A stretch of DNA of 64,000 nucleotides from DAOTVY01 sp041082245 (GTDB lineage Bacteria > Chloroflexota > Chloroflexia > DTKN01), in assembly GCA_041082245.1 (NCBI GenBank), contig JBDOIE010000191.1, positions 24,879 through 88,878 on the forward strand, read 5' to 3'. This document shows positions 16,829 to 26,200 of this stretch, in pieces. The notes beneath the pieces are model-generated. The model ran no database searches and had not been told where the DNA came from. It saw only the letters and a program-made list of their open reading frames with translations. The position numbers and the translations under genes were made by a program. Numbering within the stretch: the first letter of the stretch is position 1; every line of letters starts with the position of its first letter.

Positions 16829-19555
16829 CTATTCCTTTTCCTTGTGCTGCGGGATCCCGAGCGCGACCTGGGCTGCCGCCAGCCGCGCGACCGGCACACG
16901 GAAGGGAGAGCAGGAGACGTAATTCAGGCCGGCCTCGTGGCAGAACTCGATGGAGCGCGGATCCCCGCCATGCTCGCCACAGATCCCTACCTCCAGGTCC
17001 GGCCGGGTCTTCCGCCCGCGCTCGACACCCAGACGCACCAGGAAGCCCACCCCGTCCCGATCGAGTACCTGGAACGGGTTCTCCGGGAGGATACCTCGTT
17101 CGACGTACTGAAGGAGGAATTTCCCCTCGGCGTCGTCCCGGGAGTAGCCGAAGGTCGTCTGGGTGAGGTCGTTGGTGCCGAAGGAGAAGAATTCGGCGTA
17201 CCGGGCTACCTCGTCCGCGGTGATGGCGGCCCGCGGGATCTCGATCATCGTGCCGAACTTGTAGTCGATCTGGACGCCTTTTTCCGCCATGACCGCCTTG
17301 GCGATCGGCTCCAGGATTTCGCGTGTGACCTTGAGCTCGTTCGCGTGCCCGGTGAGCGGGATCATGATCTCGGGCTTGACCACGACGCCCTCTTTCGCCA
17401 CGTTGCAGGCGGCTTCGAAGATCGCCCGGACCTGCATCTGGGTGATGGCCGGGAACATGATCCCGAGGCGGATGCCGCGAAGCCCGAGCATCGGGTTCAT
17501 CTCGCGCATTCCCTCGACAGCCTTGAGCAGCCGCTCCTTCTCGGCAAGTTTCTGCGGATCGTTCCCGCGGACGCGCAGCTCGGTGACCTCGACGAGCAAC
17601 TCCTCGTACGAGGGAAGGAACTCGTGGAGCGGTGGGTCGATCAGGCGGATGATCACCGGGAGGCCGTCCATGACCCGGAAAATCCCCTCGAAGTCGCTAC
17701 GCTGCACCGGGAGCAGCTGGTCCAGGCAAGCCTGCCGCTCCTCTTCGGTCTCCGCCAGGATCATCCGCTGCACGATCGGCAGACGGTCCTCTTCGAAGAA
17801 CATGTGCTCGGTGCGGCACAGCCCGATCCCCTTGGCCCCAAAGGCGCGGGCGCGTTCCGCATCGCGCGGGTAGTCGGCGTTCGCCCAGACCTGAAGGCCC
17901 CGCGTAGGATAACCGGGGGGGCCGCTCCGTACGCCTTCCCGAGCGCAGATCTCGTCCGCCCACTCCAGCAGTTGCCGCAGGTCGGCCTGTTCCTCGAAGG
18001 AGGGGGCGATCGTCGGAATGGCCCCCGCAAACACCTCACCCGTGGTGCCGTCGATGGAGATCGTGTCCCCCTCGCGGATCACGCGGTCCCCGACCGTAAA
18101 GCACTTGGCGGCCTCATCTACGCGGATCGCTTCGCACCCGGCGACGCAGGGAAGGCCTAGGCCGCGGGCGACAACCGCCGCGTGGGAGGTGGCGCCACCC
18201 CTCTGGGTCAGGATGCCCCGCGAGTGGAGCATGCCGTGCACATCGTCCGGCGAGGTCTCGGGGCGGACCAGGATGACCGGCTTGCCGGCCAGTCCCCACT
18301 CCTCGGCGGTGTCGGCATCGAAAGCGGCCAGGCCGGATGCGGCCCCCGGAGAGGCGTTCAGGCCTCGCGCGAGGAAGGTGCCGTCTTCATAGGCGCGTTC
18401 CTTCGCCTTCGGGTCGAAACGCGGGTGCATCAGCTGATCGACCTGGAACGTGTTGACCCGTGCGATCGCTTCTTCCTTGGTGATCAGCCCTTCGCGCACC
18501 ATGTCCACCGCGATCTTGACCGCGGCTGCAGCCGTCCGCTTCCCCGCGCGCGTCTGGAGCATCCAGAGCTTCCCGCGCTCTACGGTGAACTCCATATCCT
18601 GCATATCGCGGTAGTGGCGCTCCAGGAGTTCCGCGACCTGGCGGAACTGCTCGTAGATCTCGGGCATTTCCTCGGCCAGGCGGGCGATCTTTTTCGGCGT
18701 GCGGATGCCTGCGACGACGTCCTCGCCCTGCGCGTTCTCGAGGTACTCGCCGTACAGCACCTTCTCACCGGTAGCCGGGTCCCGGGTGAAGGCGACACCG
18801 GTGCCGCTGTCCGAACCCATGTTCCCGAACACCATGGTGACGATGTTCACGGCTGTACCCCACGTATGGGGGATGCCCTGGGCGTTGCGGTAGTCGACTG
18901 CCCGCTTGCCGAACCAGGAGCGGAACACCGCCATGATCGCTTCGCGTAACTGTTCGTACGGGTCCTGCGGGAACGGGGCGCCTACGGATTCTTCGTACAC
19001 CCGCTTGAACTCGCCCACGATCTCCTTCAGCATGTCGGCCGTGAGGTCCGTGTCCTGCCGGCCCGGTGTCCGCTCCTTGAAGCGGTCAAGGATCTCCTCG
19101 AACCGGCTACCGTCGATGTGCTTCACGATCCGGCCGAACATCTGCAGCAGCCGTCGGTAGGCATCATAGGCAAAGCGCTCGTTGTTCGTAAGGCGTGCCA
19201 GGCCAGCCACCGTTTGATCGTTCAGCCCGATGTTCAGCACCGTGTCCATCATGCCGGGCATCGAGGCACGCGCGCCCGAGCGCACCGAGACCAGGAGCGG
19301 ATTTGCCGGATCCCCGAAGCGCTTGCCGGTCTGCTCTTCGACCCAGCGCAATGCCTCCAGGGTCTGCTCCCACATCCCTTCGGGGAACTTTTCGCCCGCC
19401 TCGAAGTAGGCGTTACAGGCCTCGGTGGTGATCGTGAAACCCGGGGGAACTGGAAGCCCTACACGGGTCATCTCGGCCAGGTTGGCTCCTTTCCCCCCGA
19501 GGAGATCCTTCATGGCCGCGTTGCCTTCGGTAAACCGGTAAACCCACTTTTTCAT
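16829..19555 (-). CDS. ppdK: Pyruvate, phosphate dikinase
   Basis: Interconverts pyruvate, ATP and phosphate with phosphoenolpyruvate, AMP and pyrophosphate. The 908 residues match the family's 870-910. The N-terminal nucleotide-grasp domain starts VYRFTEGN with GGKGANLAEM. The swivelling phosphohistidine domain has GGATSHAAVVARGLGLPC (around residue 455). The C-terminal PEP-binding barrel ends with CGEHGGDP, containing the catalytic Cys. The ATG at 19555 follows GGAGGATGAG. It is monocistronic, with its own promoter and terminator. A nearby regulatory protein (PDRP) is not seen. Likely roles are gluconeogenic or PPi-linked glycolytic flux. Confidence 0.97.
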   Translation of the reverse strand: MKKWVYRFTEGNAAMKDLLGGKGANLAEMTRVGLPVPPGFTITTEACNAYFEAGEKFPEGMWEQTLEALRWVEEQTGKRFGDPANPLLVSVRSGARASMPGMMDTVLNIGLNDQTVAGLARLTNNERFAYDAYRRLLQMFGRIVKHIDGSRFEEILDRFKERTPGRQDTDLTADMLKEIVGEFKRVYEESVGAPFPQDPYEQLREAIMAVFRSWFGKRAVDYRNAQGIPHTWGTAVNIVTMVFGNMGSDSGTGVAFTRDPATGEKVLYGEYLENAQGEDVVAGIRTPKKIARLAEEMPEIYEQFRQVAELLERHYRDMQDMEFTVERGKLWMLQTRAGKRTAAAAVKIAVDMVREGLITKEEAIARVNTFQVDQLMHPRFDPKAKERAYEDGTFLARGLNASPGAASGLAAFDADTAEEWGLAGKPVILVRPETSPDDVHGMLHSRGILTQRGGATSHAAVVARGLGLPCVAGCEAIRVDEAAKCFTVGDRVIREGDTISIDGTTGEVFAGAIPTIAPSFEEQADLRQLLEWADEICAREGVRSGPPGYPTRGLQVWANADYPRDAERARAFGAKGIGLCRTEHMFFEEDRLPIVQRMILAETEEERQACLDQLLPVQRSDFEGIFRVMDGLPVIIRLIDPPLHEFLPSYEELLVEVTELRVRGNDPQKLAEKERLLKAVEGMREMNPMLGLRGIRLGIMFPAITQMQVRAIFEAACNVAKEGVVVKPEIMIPLTGHANELKVTREILEPIAKAVMAEKGVQIDYKFGTMIEIPRAAITADEVARYAEFFSFGTNDLTQTTFGYSRDDAEGKFLLQYVERGILPENPFQVLDRDGVGFLVRLGVERGRKTRPDLEVGICGEHGGDPRSIEFCHEAGLNYVSCSPFRVPVARLAAAQVALGIPQHKEKE

Positions 19556-19622
19556 GCGCTCATCCTCCTCTGCAGAACGCCCTCCGGCGGACCGGGAAGG
19601 CGAGGTCGGACATCAAAACGAC

Positions 19623-19651
19623 ATCATACCCGCTCCCGGGCGATCTGTCAA
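19623..19651 (-). promoter_or_regulatory. ppdK promoter
   Basis: On the minus strand a perfect TTGACA (19651-19646), a 17-bp spacer and TATGAT (19628-19623), about 68 bases upstream of the ppdK ATG. Confidence 0.85.
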
Positions 19652-19766
19652 AAGACACACGCGCGCTGAGGAAGAACATAGGTATCAGTCCGGCCGTGCA
19701 GGTCGCGGCAGGCGATACAGGTTGTGCGTTGCCGGGGCGCAGTTCGAAAGGGGCAGGACGGCGATG

Positions 19767-19928
19767 CTATCCTTCTTCCCCTTCTTCCTCTTCTTCCTCC
19801 TCTTCCCAATCTTCTTCATAGAACTCCAGGTTGCAGGTATCGCACACCCAGCACTCGTACTCCTCGTCGTACCAAAGCTCTTCCCCGCATTCCGGGCAAA
19901 CCGGCGTCGGCATCTCTGGTTCGCTCAT
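19767..19928 (-). CDS. Small zinc-ribbon protein with a polyglutamate tail
   Basis: Encodes 53 residues: CPECGEELWYDEEYECWVC (about 10-28) and CDTC nearby make two CxxC knuckles of a zinc ribbon. The C-terminus is almost pure Glu (EDWEEEEEEEEGEEG). Such minimal acidic zinc ribbons have no assigned function; a metal-binding or protein-interaction role is possible. It is preceded by a good promoter and AAGGAGG ribosome-binding site, which supports expression. About 210 bases separate its stop from the ppdK start. That gap holds the ppdK promoter and otherwise nothing recognised. Confidence 0.8.
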   Translation of the reverse strand: MSEPEMPTPVCPECGEELWYDEEYECWVCDTCNLEFYEEDWEEEEEEEEGEEG

Positions 19929-19959
19929 TGATGGCCTCCTTGGGTCGAAAGTTACATCG

Positions 19960-19988
19960 ATTATAGCGCAACCCGGGCGACGGGGCAA
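19960..19988 (-). promoter_or_regulatory. Promoter of the zinc-ribbon gene
   Basis: On the minus strand TTGCCC (19988-19983), a 17-bp spacer and TATAAT (19965-19960). Its -35 box is only 7 bp from that of the divergent 6S RNA promoter. Confidence 0.8.
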
Positions 19989-19995
19989 CTGGCAT

Positions 19996-20024
19996 TTGCG
20001 CGCCGGGCGTGTTTGTGGTAAAAT
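19996..20024 (+). promoter_or_regulatory. Promoter of the 6S RNA candidate
   Basis: TTGCGC (19996-20001), a 17-bp spacer and TAAAAT (20019-20024). It predicts a transcript start at about 20031-20033, exactly where the closing stem of the RNA begins. Confidence 0.75.
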
Positions 20025-20032
20025 AAGCATTA

Positions 20033-20224
20033 GAAACCCTGCCGTGTACGTAGCGCCGGCGGCAAGTTCTGAGCCAACACCTGCCACATAGGGAGCTAGT
20101 CCCTGGCGGGGCTGTGCGGACTGAAAGGGCAGTGCCCGGTGCAGGGGCACAAAACCGCTATACCGGCTCCCACCTTGTGAGTTCAGGTTTAGAACTCAAC
20201 CGGTGCACGGCACGGCGGGGTTTT
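20033..20224 (+). ncRNA. ssrS: Probable 6S RNA (regulator of sigma70-RNA polymerase)
   Basis: No gene is encoded here. The 192-nt segment folds as 6S RNA does. A long closing stem pairs 20033-20046 with 20211-20224 (14 pairs including G-U), then 20054-20059 pairs with 20200-20205. A central bubble follows, whose 3' strand contains CACCTTG and a small hairpin GAGTTC/GAACTC (20179-20184, 20192-20197). A second long-range helix, GAGCC (20071-20075) with GGCTC (20165-20169), opens into a branched apical arm. CTGAGCC and CACCTTG also occur at equivalent places in E. coli 6S RNA. A promoter lies directly upstream and a TTTT run at the 3' end. An SRP or RNase P identity was considered, but their conserved cores are absent. 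Confidence 0.75.
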
Positions 20225-20246
20225 CCCCTTTTGGCGAGGGTTGCCT

Positions 20247-21212
20247 GTGATCTACCTCTTGCACGGCGAAGACCGGGTCGCGTGTGAAGAAGCGCTCGCA
20301 CAACTGCGGCGGGAAGTGCTGCCGTCCGAGGGGGCAGACTTTGCCTTCACGCAGCTGGACGGGGAGGAACTGTCCGTTGCCGAGCTGATCGAGCACTGCC
20401 AGGCACTCCCGTTCCTGTCTCCACGCCGTCTGGTGGTGGTTGTGGGGCTGGCGGGCCGCCTCGAACGCAAGGGGAGCGACCTCCTGCAGCGGCTGGCCGA
20501 GTACCTGCCGCACCTGGCGCCCACGACCGTCCTGGTCTTTCGCGAGCCCCGCGCCCTTCCTGCCGACCACCCGCTCGTGGCGCTGGTGCAACGGGTAGGA
20601 CAGGTGCGAGAGTTCGCGCTGCCCCGCGACCGGGAACTTCCCGCGTGGATCGCGCGCCGCGTGCGTCTCGAGGGAGCCGAGATCACGCCGGCCGCCTGTG
20701 AGCTGCTCGTGGCTGCGGTGGGGAACGATACCGCCATCCTCCTGCGGGAGATCGAAAAACTGGTTGCCTACGTGGGGCCCCAGGGGAGAATCGACGAGCG
20801 GCTGGTAGCCGAACTGGCGAGCGGAGCCCGGCTGAGCGATGTTTTCGCTCTTGTCGATGCTCTGGGTCACCGGAGGCGTGCGCGGGCTCTTGTGGAGCTC
20901 CGTCGTCTCCTGCAGGCTGGGGAACACCCTCTGGCCATCCTTGCGATGGTGGCACGCCAGTTCCGGCTCCTTTGGCAGACGAAGGGGCTTCCGACCGGAT
21001 CCCAGCATGCAGAAGAGGTCGCCCGTACGCTTCGCGTGCCCCGTTTCGTGGCCGAGAAGCTCCTGGAGCAGGCCCGCCTTTTCCGGCAAGAAGAGCTCCA
21101 GCGGATTTACGAGCGGCTGGTGGAAGCCGACCGCGAGGTCAAAACGGGGCAACGCGAGGGGGAAGTGGTGCTCGAGCTGCTCGTGGTCGAGATCGCCGGT
21201 AGCCGCGCCTGA
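20247..21212 (+). CDS. holA: DNA polymerase III delta subunit
   Basis: The clamp-loader subunit that opens the beta sliding clamp. The 321 residues fit HolA. The N-terminus is IYLLHGEDRVACEEALAQLR, with the conserved LL.GeD start. The central region contains LERKGSDLL and PTTVLVFRE, then GNDTAILLREIEKLVAYVG (the typical sensor region) and a C-terminal domain with ILAMVARQFRLLWQ. A degenerate, Walker-less AAA+ fold is normal for delta. The start is GTG 20247, with GAGGG six bases upstream; TTG 20241 is an alternative. It lies 22 bases after the 6S RNA 3' end and may be read through from its promoter. Confidence 0.92.
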   Translation: MIYLLHGEDRVACEEALAQLRREVLPSEGADFAFTQLDGEELSVAELIEHCQALPFLSPRRLVVVVGLAGRLERKGSDLLQRLAEYLPHLAPTTVLVFREPRALPADHPLVALVQRVGQVREFALPRDRELPAWIARRVRLEGAEITPAACELLVAAVGNDTAILLREIEKLVAYVGPQGRIDERLVAELASGARLSDVFALVDALGHRRRARALVELRRLLQAGEHPLAILAMVARQFRLLWQTKGLPTGSQHAEEVARTLRVPRFVAEKLLEQARLFRQEELQRIYERLVEADREVKTGQREGEVVLELLVVEIAGSRA

Positions 21213-21238
21213 GGGCCCCGTGGATGTGCGGACAAGAA

Positions 21239-21266
21239 GATCCGCCCCCACGCAAGGGGGCGGATC
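21239..21266. terminator. Bidirectional terminator hairpin between holA and rpsT
   Basis: An 11-bp perfect stem GATCCGCCCCC (21239-21249) / GGGGGCGGATC (21256-21266) with loop ACGCAA, in the 69-bp space between convergent genes. On the minus strand it is followed by TTCTTGT, so it serves rpsT best. Confidence 0.75.
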
Positions 21267-21281
21267 GGATCGCTTCCGCCA

Positions 21282-21566
21282 TCAAGCAGCGGGACGGGCC
21301 TGCTGAAAGGCAGCGTTGTAACGCCGCATCAGCCTGGACTTGCGACGCGCTGCGTTGTTCCGGTGGAGCACGCCCTTTTCCGCGGCCTTGTCCAGGGCGC
21401 TGATCGCATCCCCAACCGCGACACGGGCGGCCTCGAGATTGCCGGCGGCGATGAATGCGCGCGCCTTCTTGATCAGCGTCTTGACACGCGAACGGATCAT
21501 CTGGTTCCGTCGACGACGGCGCTCGGCAACGCGAATGCGCTTCAAAGCGGAGCGTGTATGAGCCAT
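21282..21566 (-). CDS. rpsT: 30S ribosomal protein S20
   Basis: A 94-residue, very basic helical protein that binds 16S rRNA. It has the family N-terminus AHTRSALKRIRVAERRRRRN and the C-terminal VLHRNNAARRKSRLMRR segment. The start is ATG 21566, preceded by GAGGAGGAAC; the frame extends 33 bases upstream, but that part contains the leader. It is monocistronic with its own promoter and terminator. As in other bacteria, it lies near holA, here convergently. Confidence 0.95.
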   Translation of the reverse strand: MAHTRSALKRIRVAERRRRRNQMIRSRVKTLIKKARAFIAAGNLEAARVAVGDAISALDKAAEKGVLHRNNAARRKSRLMRRYNAAFQQARPAA

Positions 21567-21610
21567 GTCGGACCGTTCCTCCTCAAACAGCCTGTCCATA
21601 TCGTGACGGG

Positions 21611-21639
21611 ATTATACCAGATGGGGGACGAAATTGCAA
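21611..21639 (-). promoter_or_regulatory. rpsT promoter
   Basis: On the minus strand TTGCAA (21639-21634), a 17-bp spacer and TATAAT (21616-21611), 45 bases upstream of the S20 start codon. Confidence 0.85.
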
Positions 21640-21655
21640 ATCCGGAGGGTTCTCG

Positions 21656-23167
21656 ATGGACACGGCCGGACGAAAACGGCGCTTGCTGGTCGCAGGCCTC
21701 GTGACGGTGCTCGTGTTGCTCAGCGTGGCTGCGTGGCTCTGGTCCCGGAGCCGGGCCGTCCCCACCGCTACCGTACGCCGAGGCACCATCCGCGGGCGCG
21801 TGATCGCGCCGGGACAGGTGGTGTCGGAGCGCGAAGCGCTGCTCACGGCCTGGGTTTCCGGTCCGGTGACCGAGCTCCGCGTCCAGGAGGGCGATGAGGT
21901 CGTTACGGGGACCGTGTTGCTCACGATCGGCGCGGATACCCAGCGCATCCAGGTGGAGATGGCCGCACTCGAGCTCGAGAGCGCCCGCTTGAGGCTTGCG
22001 CAAGCGGGTCCCCTCCCGGAGGAGATCGCAGCCGCTGAAGCGGAGCTGCAGCTGGCCCAGGCACGACTGGATGCCCTTTTACAGGGCCCTCGTCAGGAGG
22101 AGCTCACGATCGCGCGACAGCAAGTTGTGCAGGCGGAGGCGGCATTGTCCGCAAGCGACAGCAACACGGCGCTCGCGATCGAAACAGCGCGGTTGCGCTG
22201 GGAACAGGCGGCCAACGCGCTCCGGGACGCGCAGGATGCCTATAGCCGGCTGTACTGGGAGAACGAAGCGCTTCGGCGGCGTGGGATCGCGCTGAGCCAG
22301 GCCCAGCGCGATGCGGAATCCGCCGCCTGGAGGCAGGTGGAAAATGCCCAGGCGGCGGTGGAGGAGGCACGTTTGGCCTACGAACAGGCCGTGCAGGGCC
22401 GGGAAGCGGAACTGACCGCCGCACAGGCGCGCCTGGCGGAGGCTCGCGCGCGTTTGCAGCAGCTCGTCGGAGGAAACCGCGCCGAGGACCTCGCGGCCGT
22501 CCAGGCACAGCTTGCCCGGGCCCAGGCCTACCTCGCACAGCTGCGACGCCAGGAACAGGAGAAGGAGCTGCGACGTCTCGAGGTGCGCCGTGCAGAGCTC
22601 GCCCTGGAGCAGGCGCGTGCCGAACTGGAACGCTCGACCGTGCGGGCGCCGTTCGCAGGCACGGTGATCGAGGTTGACGTCCGCGAAGGAGAACTCGTGG
22701 GGGTCTACGCCTCGCTCGTGCGGCTTGCGGATTTGAACCGCCTCTACATCCGAGCGCAGGTCGACGAGATCGATGTGGGCGAGCTCGCGCCGGGCCAGCC
22801 GGTAACCATAACCCTGGATGCGTTTCCCGGCCGGCCGCTCCAGGGCGTGGTGGAAGAGATCGCGCCTGCGGTCACGCTGGATCGCGGAAGCGCGACCTAC
22901 GTCACGCGCATCGCCGTGAGCCCGCCACCCGACCTTCCCCTGCGCCTCGGGATGGCAGGCACAGCGACGATCGTAACCAAGGAGCGACACGACGTCCTCC
23001 TGGTGCCCCGCGCCGCCGTGGAGCGGATCGGCGAGCGGGACTATGTGACGGTCCTCCGCGGAAACCGGCGCGTACGTGTGCCCGTTACCCTGGGTCTGAC
23101 CGATGCGGCTTCCTGCGAGGTGGTTTCCGGGCTGAGCGAGGGGGATCGGGTACTGCTCAGTCGTTGA
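21656..23167 (+). CDS. HlyD/MacA-type efflux adaptor (membrane fusion protein)
   Basis: A 503-residue protein. It has an N-terminal membrane anchor (about 9-28), a first lipoyl half (SGPVTELRVQEGDEV), and a very long Ala/Glu/Gln-rich coiled coil (about 95-340). The second lipoyl half contains RAPFAGTVIEVDVREGELV. A beta-barrel (PVTITLDAFPG) and a membrane-proximal domain ending GLSEGDRVLLSR complete it. These proteins bridge an ABC or RND exporter to the outside. No exporter gene adjoins it; the nearest ABC ATPase, at 31188, lacks a permease. The start is ATG 21656 with CCGGAGGG upstream. Its last bases contain the -35 box of the following gene's promoter. Confidence 0.9.
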   Translation: MDTAGRKRRLLVAGLVTVLVLLSVAAWLWSRSRAVPTATVRRGTIRGRVIAPGQVVSEREALLTAWVSGPVTELRVQEGDEVVTGTVLLTIGADTQRIQVEMAALELESARLRLAQAGPLPEEIAAAEAELQLAQARLDALLQGPRQEELTIARQQVVQAEAALSASDSNTALAIETARLRWEQAANALRDAQDAYSRLYWENEALRRRGIALSQAQRDAESAAWRQVENAQAAVEEARLAYEQAVQGREAELTAAQARLAEARARLQQLVGGNRAEDLAAVQAQLARAQAYLAQLRRQEQEKELRRLEVRRAELALEQARAELERSTVRAPFAGTVIEVDVREGELVGVYASLVRLADLNRLYIRAQVDEIDVGELAPGQPVTITLDAFPGRPLQGVVEEIAPAVTLDRGSATYVTRIAVSPPPDLPLRLGMAGTATIVTKERHDVLLVPRAAVERIGERDYVTVLRGNRRVRVPVTLGLTDAASCEVVSGLSEGDRVLLSR

Positions 23168-23192
23168 CAGTAACTACCCTTTGGTGTAGAAT
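23164..23192 (+). promoter_or_regulatory. Promoter of the GxGYxYP-cohesin-dockerin gene
   Basis: A consensus TTGACA (23164-23169) overlaps the hlyD stop codon, with a 17-bp spacer to TAGAAT (23187-23192). The predicted start near 23199 excludes translation from upstream in-frame codons. Confidence 0.85.
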
Positions 23193-23220
23193 GGCCCACA
23201 GACGACGAATGGAGGAAGCA

Positions 23221-26200
23221 GTGCGCGGGCCCTGGGGTAAGCACTTGCCACAAGCCAAAGGGAGGGGCTTGCTGGGGATCGGTTTCCTCCTGGTGCTGCT
23301 CGCGGGGCTCTATGCCGTTCCCCACACAACGGGGGCCGGTCCGTCCGTTCCTTCGCCCGTTCCACCGCCTAGCCGTATCCTGTACACGTTCGACCTTCGC
23401 CAGGCATACGAGGATGGGCCGACAGGTCCGGGAATCGAAGGGAAAAGCACCTCACAGCGGCTGCGCGATTACGATTTGAGCCTGTTCGTGGCCACCCTGC
23501 AGGGCATCGTCAATCGCGACCGTCCCCGGCTGTACGTCTATCACGCCTCCGGTGTCGACGACTACTGGCTGGAAACGTTCCGGGAGCCGGGCGAGTGGCT
23601 GGCAGACTATACGCTTGTGCCCATCCCGGACCTCGACACCTTGCTCCAGACGTTTCGCGATGAGGTGCGGGGGGTGATCGTTTGGGACGACACGCTCCCT
23701 GCGACGCTGAACGTCGCCACCACGGCCGCGGGCGTCGAGGATGCCGCCGTCCTCCGGAAGGGAAGCGAGCTCTACGACGCCGTGCTGCGTGTGCTCCCCG
23801 TGGTGCTCGATCTGAGTGGCCGCTTCCGGAGCAAGGAAGAAGCGTACCGCTGGGCCATCGACGAGTACTTGAAGAGCGGACGTGCGAATCCGCTGCTCCT
23901 TGCGTATATCGAAGACGGATGGCCGGCCGTGTTGCTCCAGCACGGAAAGGAGCCCGGCGGAGTAGCCACCGCCCTGGCCCGGGATTACCTTGTCCAGCAC
24001 CGTGCTTTCGTTTTCGACCTCTCTCCCTGGGCCGACGAAGCGCCGGCCGACGAACCGGACCAGCCGCTCGGCCGCGACCGGGCGGTCTTGGAGGAGATCC
24101 TGGCCGAGGCCCGGTCGCGGGCCGGCGAGGAGCTGATCGCCCTGTGGGGGTTCGTCCCCTGGTGGGACAAGTACAGCAATGCCGGTTCGGCCGGGGGGAA
24201 GCATCAGCCGGTGGAGGGGGAGTGGGAGATGGCGTGGCTCGCCTCGAGCTACGGGGCCTACTTTACCGGGGTGCTCGGCGATGTGTTTGGGCTCGATATG
24301 GCGAACGCTTCGGTGCACTGCCATGCGCCGTTTCCGGACACCGTGCCCCGACCAGCCGCCCCGACCCCCGAGGAGCTCCGCGCCCGCGGTTTTCTCGAGG
24401 GGGACCAGGTGGCCCCCAAGACCTACATCCTGTACTACATGGGCGACTATGATTTCGCCCAGCCCCTCTACACGCTGATGCCCGGGTTCTGGCAGGACGA
24501 GCATCGTGGCGATCTGCCCCTCGCCTGGGGGATCAACCCGCAGCACATCGAGATCGTTCCGGACATCCTGGCCTACCTGCTCCGTACCCGAAGCCCAGCG
24601 GATACCTTCGTCGCCTCGGATAGCGGCGCCGGTTACCTGAATCCGGAGGCCCTTCCGGAAGCGCTCCGGGACGCGTGGCGGAAGCACAACGAACGCTTCT
24701 ACCGCCGCACGGGGCTCTCGATCACCGGCTTTTTCCTGAACGGACAGGGCGCTGAGGCACCCGACGACGTGCTGGATCTCTACCGCACCTTTTCCCCCGA
24801 CGGTGTGATCGTCAACTGGCACCACCTCGTCGGTGAATGGCCACGCCTCCAGGGGAATATGCCATTGACCGCGTTCCCGCACTATGGAATGAGCAACGAG
24901 GACACGGTCGATTTCTGGTTGGAGCAGGTGGACCGCGCGTACGAGCAGTACCGGGAAGACCACGGGAGCAACGGGCCGGCCTTCCTGGCCTTCCGTTGTG
25001 TGTTCGCGTCGCCGTCGTTCCTTTATGACCTGACCGAACGGCTGCGCCAGGAACATCCCGAGCGGGACTATCAGGTCGTCGACGCCTACACCTTCTTCTA
25101 CCTGATGCGCCAGGAGCTCGGGGGTGCGAATGCCTGGCGCGCGACTTTCCTGCAGCCGATGGTGCCCGCGCAGCTGACCGCGGGGCAGACCTACGCGGTG
25201 AGCCTGCCCGTGCGGAACGATGGCTGGGACACCTGGCCTGCTCAGGAGGTGGGCCTCGCCTTTCAGGTGAGCGAAGCCGGCTCCGCCGGGGAGCGGCCCG
25301 GCTCCACGGGGGAGGCGCTCTTCCTCCCGCTCCAGCGGGATGTGCGTCCGGGCGAGGTCTACACGTTCACCTTCCTCCTCGGCGCGCCGCTTCGCACCGG
25401 CACCTACGTCGTACAGTACGACCTCCTGGAGCAACCCTGGCACTGGTTCCACGAAGAGGGAAACCTCTGGCAGGAGACGACCTTCACCGTGGGCAAGCGC
25501 GCCTCGGGAATGGCGCTCGAACCGCCGAATCTGCCTGCCTGGCCCACCGCCGCCCCCGTGGCCCCGCCCTCTCCGACACCTGCGGGCGCTCTGCCGCTGC
25601 CCGGGTCTCCCCAGGTGCCGTCTTCTCCTGGGCCTACCCTGCCCGCGGGACAGGCAACGCGGCTGCAGGCCGGGTGGGAGGTGCCAGCCGCGCTCCGCGA
25701 CGGTCTGGGAGGCCGGGCCGTCTGGGCGATCGCACGGGATACGCTGGGACGCATCTGGTTCGGCGGGACAAAGGGCGTCGGAGTACTCACGCTGAACGAC
25801 GACCTGGATGCCGCGGATGACGCCTGGGCGGTCTATACGGAGGAGGACGGATTGCCGAATCCGTGGGTCACCGCGATCGCGGTCGATGCGCACGGTGCGG
25901 TATGGTTCGGCACCCAGGGCGGGGGTGCGGCGCGCCTGGACGCACGCGGCTGGACGGTCTTTACCGAGGATGACGGGTTGGCCTCGAACTGGGTGCGTGC
26001 GATCGCGGTGGACAGCGAAGGAACCGTGTGGTTCGGCACTTCGCGAGGGGTGAGCGCCTTTACCGGTAGTTCGTGGATTACCTTCAACAGCAGCAATTCT
26101 CCCCTGCCGCGGGATGTGGTGACGGCAGTGGCGGTCGACGCCGGCGGGAACTACTGGTTCGCGACCGAAGGGGGCGGCGTGAGCCGGCTCTCCGCGCTCG

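Noticed and set aside
16684..16899. N-terminal extension of the PP2C-like protein using the upstream open frame
   Set aside because: It would include the TATAAT promoter and the ppdK terminator hairpin; ATG 16683 has an ideal GGAGGAG.
20033..20224. Considered SRP RNA, tmRNA, RNase P RNA or a holA leader riboswitch for this segment
   Set aside because: The SRP GGAAG/GCAG apical core, the RNase P GAGGAAAGUC core and a tmRNA tag frame are all absent; the fold and conserved words fit 6S RNA.
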